From contig JAJTUP010000002.1 in the NCBI GenBank assembly GCA_021399435.1, positions 434,001 to 498,000 on the forward strand: 64,000 nucleotides of DNA. The letters run 5' to 3'. This stretch comes from Diaporthe sp. PMI_573. Taxonomy: Eukaryota; Ascomycota; Sordariomycetes; Diaporthales; Diaporthaceae. Made by a program: the position numbers and the translations under genes. This document shows, piece after piece, positions 59,490-64,000 of this stretch. The notes beneath the pieces were generated by a model, which worked only from the letters and a program-made list of their open reading frames with translations, was not told the origin of the DNA and made no database searches. The stretch's first letter is position 1, and every line of letters starts with the position of its first letter.

Positions 59490-62400
59490 GTCGCCTGATG
59501 AGCCAGAGCCCGTGAGTGCAGACGACAATGACCCGGTCGTCGTGCAGGAGGGCGTACTTATTGGGTCGGGGGATGGGAATGAAGATCAGGGAGATCGTGA
59601 TAATGAAGCCTTGATGGGAGATGCTGACGAAAAGGAGATCAAAAATCAATCTGGGCTCGAGGATGTTGCCCAGCCGGTAATCGAAGACTCAAATGAGTCC
59701 TACGAGCCGCCCAGTACACCAACCGTGCCACGACCACTCGAAGGTGACCAAGCCATTCTTTCAAGTGAACAGCAATCAGATCCGAGCACCGAAACTGAGC
59801 AAACAACACAAGAACACGACCGTTCTGAGTCTAATGAAATACTGGAGCAACACGCCGAACTACAACCACCACCACAAGCTCAAGAGGGCACCCTTGAAGA
59901 AGAGGCCTCCACAGACCAGCCCGAAAAGGGTCCAACAGATGAGGCGTTGCTTGAACAACCAATTCCCGACAACACAGGACTAGACGAAGTGGAGCAAGAC
60001 CGTCCATCGACCCCCGGTGCTGTCGACGATTCCCAGATCGCAACCAGTATCGAGTCACCGCCTGGCTTGACTGAGAGCCATATCCCTGACTCCCTAGCCC
60101 CAATATCTCTGGTTAAACAAGGCGAGGAGGAACCTCAGCAGGCCGACGAGCTCGTCGCCGACTCATCGAAGGTGGAACAACCCAATGTTGAAGAACCCGG
60201 CGTTGAAGATGAGCCGCCCGTCGTTGAAGAGCCAAGCGCGGAAGAGCCCAGCATTAAGCAGTCCAGCATTAAAGATGAGCAGCTCGCCGTTCAAGAGCCA
60301 ACCGTGGAAAAGCCTAGCGTTGAGCCGCCTATCACTCATGAGCCCATCGCTGAGCAACCCAGTGTTGAAGAACTCAGCGTTGAAGGTTCTAATGTTGAAC
60401 AGCCCACCGTTGAAGAGCCGAGCACGGCAGAGCCAAGCACGGAAAATCTCAGCATTGAACCCAGCATTGAACCCAGCACTGAACACAGCACTGAACACAG
60501 CGTTGAGCAACCCATCATTGAGGAACACAGCGTTGAAGAACCCAGCATTCAAGAGCCCAGCATTCAAGAACCCGACGTCGAACAGGCAGATGCTGGTAGC
60601 CAGACACTTGCTTCTTCTACAGTCGACGAGCCTAGTGCTGCACTCGAAACGGACTCACCATCCTCGGAAAATGCTTTGCCTAGACAAGAAAAATTGGACA
60701 AGGGTGTGCTTGAAGAGTTGCCACAAGACAATTCACTCGACTTGGAGCCGAACACAATAGACCGCGCAGGACCAGAAAGTGCGGTTCTTGTCGAAGAGGC
60801 AGCTTTGGACAGACCCCGCAGCTTAGAAGAACTCCGGAAAGACGATAGTGGACCTTACTCCGAACATTTGGACAATGTTGAAGCCTTGCAAGCCATAGAT
60901 AGTGTGGTTCCAGAGCAAGCAAATGACTCGGAAGATGTTCAACCTGGAGCCACCATCGAACGAGGTGTGCAAGAGGACATTGTCTCCCATACGCTGCCAT
61001 CAGACACGAGCCTTGCCACGGAGCCTGCTCAGCCTTCTAGCGACCCCGCCGACCCGGTACCTGAACTTTCCCTTGCTCAGACCGAGAACGAACCAGCTAC
61101 CGTGCTGTCACCCACTCCCTCCAATCTCGACCCAGGCAACGACACCGAGCTTACCATAACCCCGCCTATTGATGCCTCTACAGACGTCGATGCCGCGCGA
61201 GATGATTCCTACCCAGTCGAGAGTGCCCAAGCACTTGGCGACACGTCTGGAAACCAAACAACAGGCATCCCGGATGACTTGGAACCTGAATCGCTCGGAT
61301 CATCAATCGGGGAGGAATGGTCACAGATCGACCAAGACGCACCTGGACCCTCACTGGGGTCTTCGGACGTCTTGCCTGCAGATGAAAGACCCTCAATTGT
61401 GAAAGATTCATTGGACGGTGGCGACACTCCAGTTCAGGGCGATTTCCAGGAAGCACTTCAAGAAGTAAATGATGATGCCGACGTCGTTTGTGTTGTTCCA
61501 TCACAAGTCAGCCAAGAGGAGTTGCCGGACAGTACTCTGCAACAAGCACCATCTATTGGCGACTCGTCAGAGCCGCAACTTGAGACCGTCGTCAATGAGG
61601 AAGTCGTTTCGGACCAAATCATGCCAGATGAACAAGTCGCAGGAAGTGTGGAAGAGCCAACAGCAGGCCTCTCTGCTGAAGTCCTCGAGAGCCAAGTTTC
61701 GGCCACGGATCACGACCAAGACCAGACTGAGGACTTGAGCGACAAAAGTCAATCTCAGGGTAACCTCGAGACATCGTCAATACTCGAGGCGAAGCCTGTT
61801 GATTCCAGCCAAGAACAGGGTCAAGCTGTCTCCGGAGAGAACGATGAGGACACTAAACCAGGCGTGGACGAGTCTGCAGGCGATCTTGAGGCTGTCACAG
61901 AACAAGCTTTGTCACCATCAAGCAATGACCAAAACTCTGGACAGACCACACCCAGACTTCCATCCTCGACCGAAGTCGAGGCATCCTCTCATGATCTAGA
62001 AGGGCAGGAGACGCTCAGTGTACCCACAAATCAGCCGGAAGATCACGTCGAGCTTGTGGAAAGCCCAGACAGTGTCGTTGTTCTTGATGAATCGCAGGAG
62101 GACGGTGGTGATATTGCCGAGAAAGAGGTCGCTGAATCTGCGATTGATTCTCACGGGGATGAGTTGTCTCAGGAGCAAATTGCTCCAGATGACATTGCCG
62201 TGAAAGACCCCGTCTCTGAAGAGGGTGATTCAGCTCCCGAGGTCCTTTCGCCAGAAACTGTCCCCGGGGAAATCGATCAGCAAGATCAGATGCCACAAGA
62301 GTCTAGCCCAGATCCGGTTACCACTGAGATCCCTCCGGAAGATTCGCTTTCGGACGGGCCCGCTGAGGAGGCATCGGCGGATGATGACAAGGTCGAAACC

Positions 62401-64000
62401 GCCGAAACCGCCGAGATCGCCGCTGTCGCCGCTGTCGCCGCTGCCGCCGCTGCCACCGCTGCCGCTGGAGTCGTTGCTCATGAATTCATGTCTAGCAAAG
62501 ATGATACCGGAGACGACCCAATTGTTGTTTCTGGATCCACAGACGAGTTGCAACGGCCTAAAACAGCTGACAAAGCTACTGGTACATTGGAAGGATCAGC
62601 AACAGATCAGAATGATCTCGAAGTGCACTCGATCTCATCAGCCCCTGACAGCCCTGAGGAAGTCTCATCGCAGCAGCCTTTGTCCGAATCATTCACCATC
62701 GTCGATCCGCCATTGGACAGTGATCAGGGGCAGGCCGCTCCAGATTCGAGCGAGAAACCAGTACTTCTGAGCCGCGTTGATTCCTCGACTCAGACTGATG
62801 GGCTCTGGCGCCCAAAAACTCCTCGATCCAGGGTCAGCACTCCTGGGATAGTGTTGCCGGACCCAAGTGACGAGGAGGCCTTGAAAAGGACTAGGGCAAG
62901 AAGCTCTAGGAGAATGAGCAGGCAGAGTGTCCAGCAGGCAGAAGAGGTCGTCGCTGCTGCAGTCATCATACGCGCTGCGGCCGACACGCTTGGCGAAACC
63001 AGCGATCGGATGGCAGTGCACGTCAAGGATTTGAAGCAACATGGAGAAACAACCGCACCTTCGAACTTGCAGGTTGACGGGAGGGGTACGAGGGTTGCGG
63101 ATAACAGCATTCCTTACGATTTCATCGCTAACCCAATTACAGGCAAGGAATCTTCAAAGGCAGATGACAAGCTTCCGAAATCCCCACGTTCAAGAGAACA
63201 CCGGGCCAGTCACTCGTCGCGGTCCAGTCGCCCAAGCACGCGTGAAGATGGCACCACAAGGTCCTCTCACCATCGTCACTCTTCTCACAAGCATCGGGCA
63301 GACGGCGAGCGAGAGTCTGAGGGGGTGCCGCAGACGCCGCCCAGGCATCATGACACCGCTGACAACACACATGGCAGCCACAGCTCTCGCTCCCGGCGTG
63401 AACGCACACCTCAAGAACAAGCCGAGCATGATAGGCGAAAGGAGGAGCGCCGGCTTGCCCGGGAGAAAGAGAAGGCGAAGACCGACTCACCAGTCGCCGA
63501 GTCCAAGGGCAAGGAGGTCGAAGCACCGCCGTCAGCCGATCGCTCCCATCGGAGCTCTCGGCGCCACAGCTCCACCCGTCACAGCGTGGCATCACCCTCC
63601 AATACCGCCCAGACCGATGCATCTACAGCTGCACCAAGCAAGAAGTTCTTCGACATGAAGAACGGCCGGAGTGAGATGAGTTCCAGTTTCGGCGGTCCTC
63701 TCACTGCCGATACCGCTTCCACTGCCACTAAGGACAAGGACACCATCTCGTCCTCTCGCCGCTCCAAGGAGGTCACCCGTCCGCCGCCAGTCGAGCTCAA
63801 GCGCTCCAGCACCACGCGCTCCAGCAAGGGCATCCGGCGCTCGCTCGACCAGTCTAATGCGAAGCTGCAGAAGGCTCGTGAGCAGGAGTCCACCAAGGCG
63901 GCCAAGGAGTCCCAGCCAAGCCGGGAGGAGAGCAGCTCTCCCGCCCCAGCGGATGGAAAGAAGGCCAAGGAAGACGACAAGCACCGCAGATCGAGGCTGG
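53808..64000 (+). CDS. Giant acidic, repeat-rich protein; candidate leashin-type tether; 3' end outside the window
   Basis: Exons are 53808-53891, 53993-54083, 54157-58016, 58236-59433 and 59480-beyond 64000, so more than 3,250 residues. The start MATDIKTQDLSSLD at 53808 and the first three junctions close exactly in frame. The N-terminal 80 residues are the least repetitive (VADYSKVEYFQPSDSDEEQS). Then comes a Lys-rich patch, Pro/Glu/Ala-rich disorder and two coding repeat arrays. After the 46-bp intron near 59434 the frame stays open to the window edge, with PSIEEP-like repeats, an Ala-rich stretch (about 62400-62475), a basic segment (LKRTRARSSRRMSRQS), and Ser/Arg/His-rich disorder with RTPQEQAEHDRRKEERRLAREKEKAK. 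No enzyme domain is seen. Such giant proteins in Pezizomycotina include leashin, annotated elsewhere as involucrin-repeat proteins; this identity is inferred, not shown. An in-frame 57-bp intron may exist at 63086-63142. Confidence 0.75.
55024..55370 (+). repeat. Coding minisatellite, (VEEAPKE)n
   Basis: A 21-bp unit encoding VEEAPKE is repeated with little change, most regular at 55240-55345, with shorter and longer variants on both sides (EAPKEVDE, EVEAPKE). It is an acidic, charged-helix type repeat inside exon 3 of the giant gene. Confidence 0.95.
56530..57375 (+). repeat. Coding repeat array, (V-EEKPAVEETP)n
   Basis: About 850 bp of Val/Glu/Lys/Pro repeats of 5-7 residues (VEEKPAVEE, VDEKPAVEE, ADEKPAVEE). 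It contains a higher-order duplication: 57061-57159 and 57160-57258 are 99-bp tandem copies with only two differences. Confidence 0.95.
60181..60580 (+). repeat. Coding repeats, (PSIEEP/SVEEP)n
   Basis: The open frame downstream of 59480 encodes imperfect 5-6 residue repeats of the form PSVEEP, PSIEP, PSTEHS and PSIQEP. These differ in composition from the arrays in exon 3, suggesting independent expansion. Confidence 0.85.

Overview
This window is nuclear DNA from a filamentous ascomycete, most probably a Sordariomycete. The genes are split by short introns (about 46 to 100 bp, with a few longer) that have GTANGT-type donors, CTAAC/CTGAC-like branch sites and YAG acceptors. The gene set is typical of Pezizomycotina: an OST3 oligosaccharyltransferase subunit, an ERG4 sterol reductase, a CAP10-type GT90 glycosyltransferase and a PL3 pectate lyase. 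No bacterial, phage or viral genes were seen. All gene models below were spliced by hand from the sequence, and frame closure across the exons was checked arithmetically.

Layout. 0.4-7.5 kb is a block mostly of secreted-protein genes: an ABM-fold protein, a six-cysteine small secreted protein, an S10 serine peptidase with altered substrate-binding residues, and a PL3 pectate lyase. 7.5-11.8 kb has no gene I can support. 11.8-22.4 kb is a housekeeping block: mitochondrial rRNA methyltransferase (MRM2-like), a coiled-coil protein, OST3, ribosomal protein eL18 and a mitochondrial carrier of the Ypr011c/SLC25A42 type. 25.0-34.8 kb holds a Sac-domain phosphoinositide phosphatase, SNU13, the V-ATPase proteolipid subunit c and ERG4. 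35-39 kb is mostly non-coding, with a (GT)n microsatellite, one small possible membrane protein, an A22G7 homopolymer and an unusual 15-bp-periodic degenerate tandem repeat. 39.0-41.65 kb is a GT90 (CAP10) glycosyltransferase. 41.7-49.4 kb is a long gene-free stretch. 49.5-50.4 kb is the ESCRT-III subunit SNF7. 53.8 kb to the right edge is a single very large gene for an acidic, repeat-rich protein that continues beyond the window.

The most interesting item is this last gene. About 1,760 codons in, the reading frame ends in a hydrophobic tail and a stop. A 46-bp intron with a donor, branch site and acceptor overlaps that tail. Removing it would skip the tail and stop and open a further 4.5 kb of acidic, then Ser/Arg/His-rich, reading frame to the window edge. 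One locus could therefore make a short form with a membrane-like tail and a giant form without it. The Woronin-body tether leashin (LAH) is a testable candidate identity, but this is an inference. The second notable item is the S10 peptidase: it keeps the Ser/Asp/His motifs but has lost two residues that bind the C-terminal carboxylate in carboxypeptidase Y.
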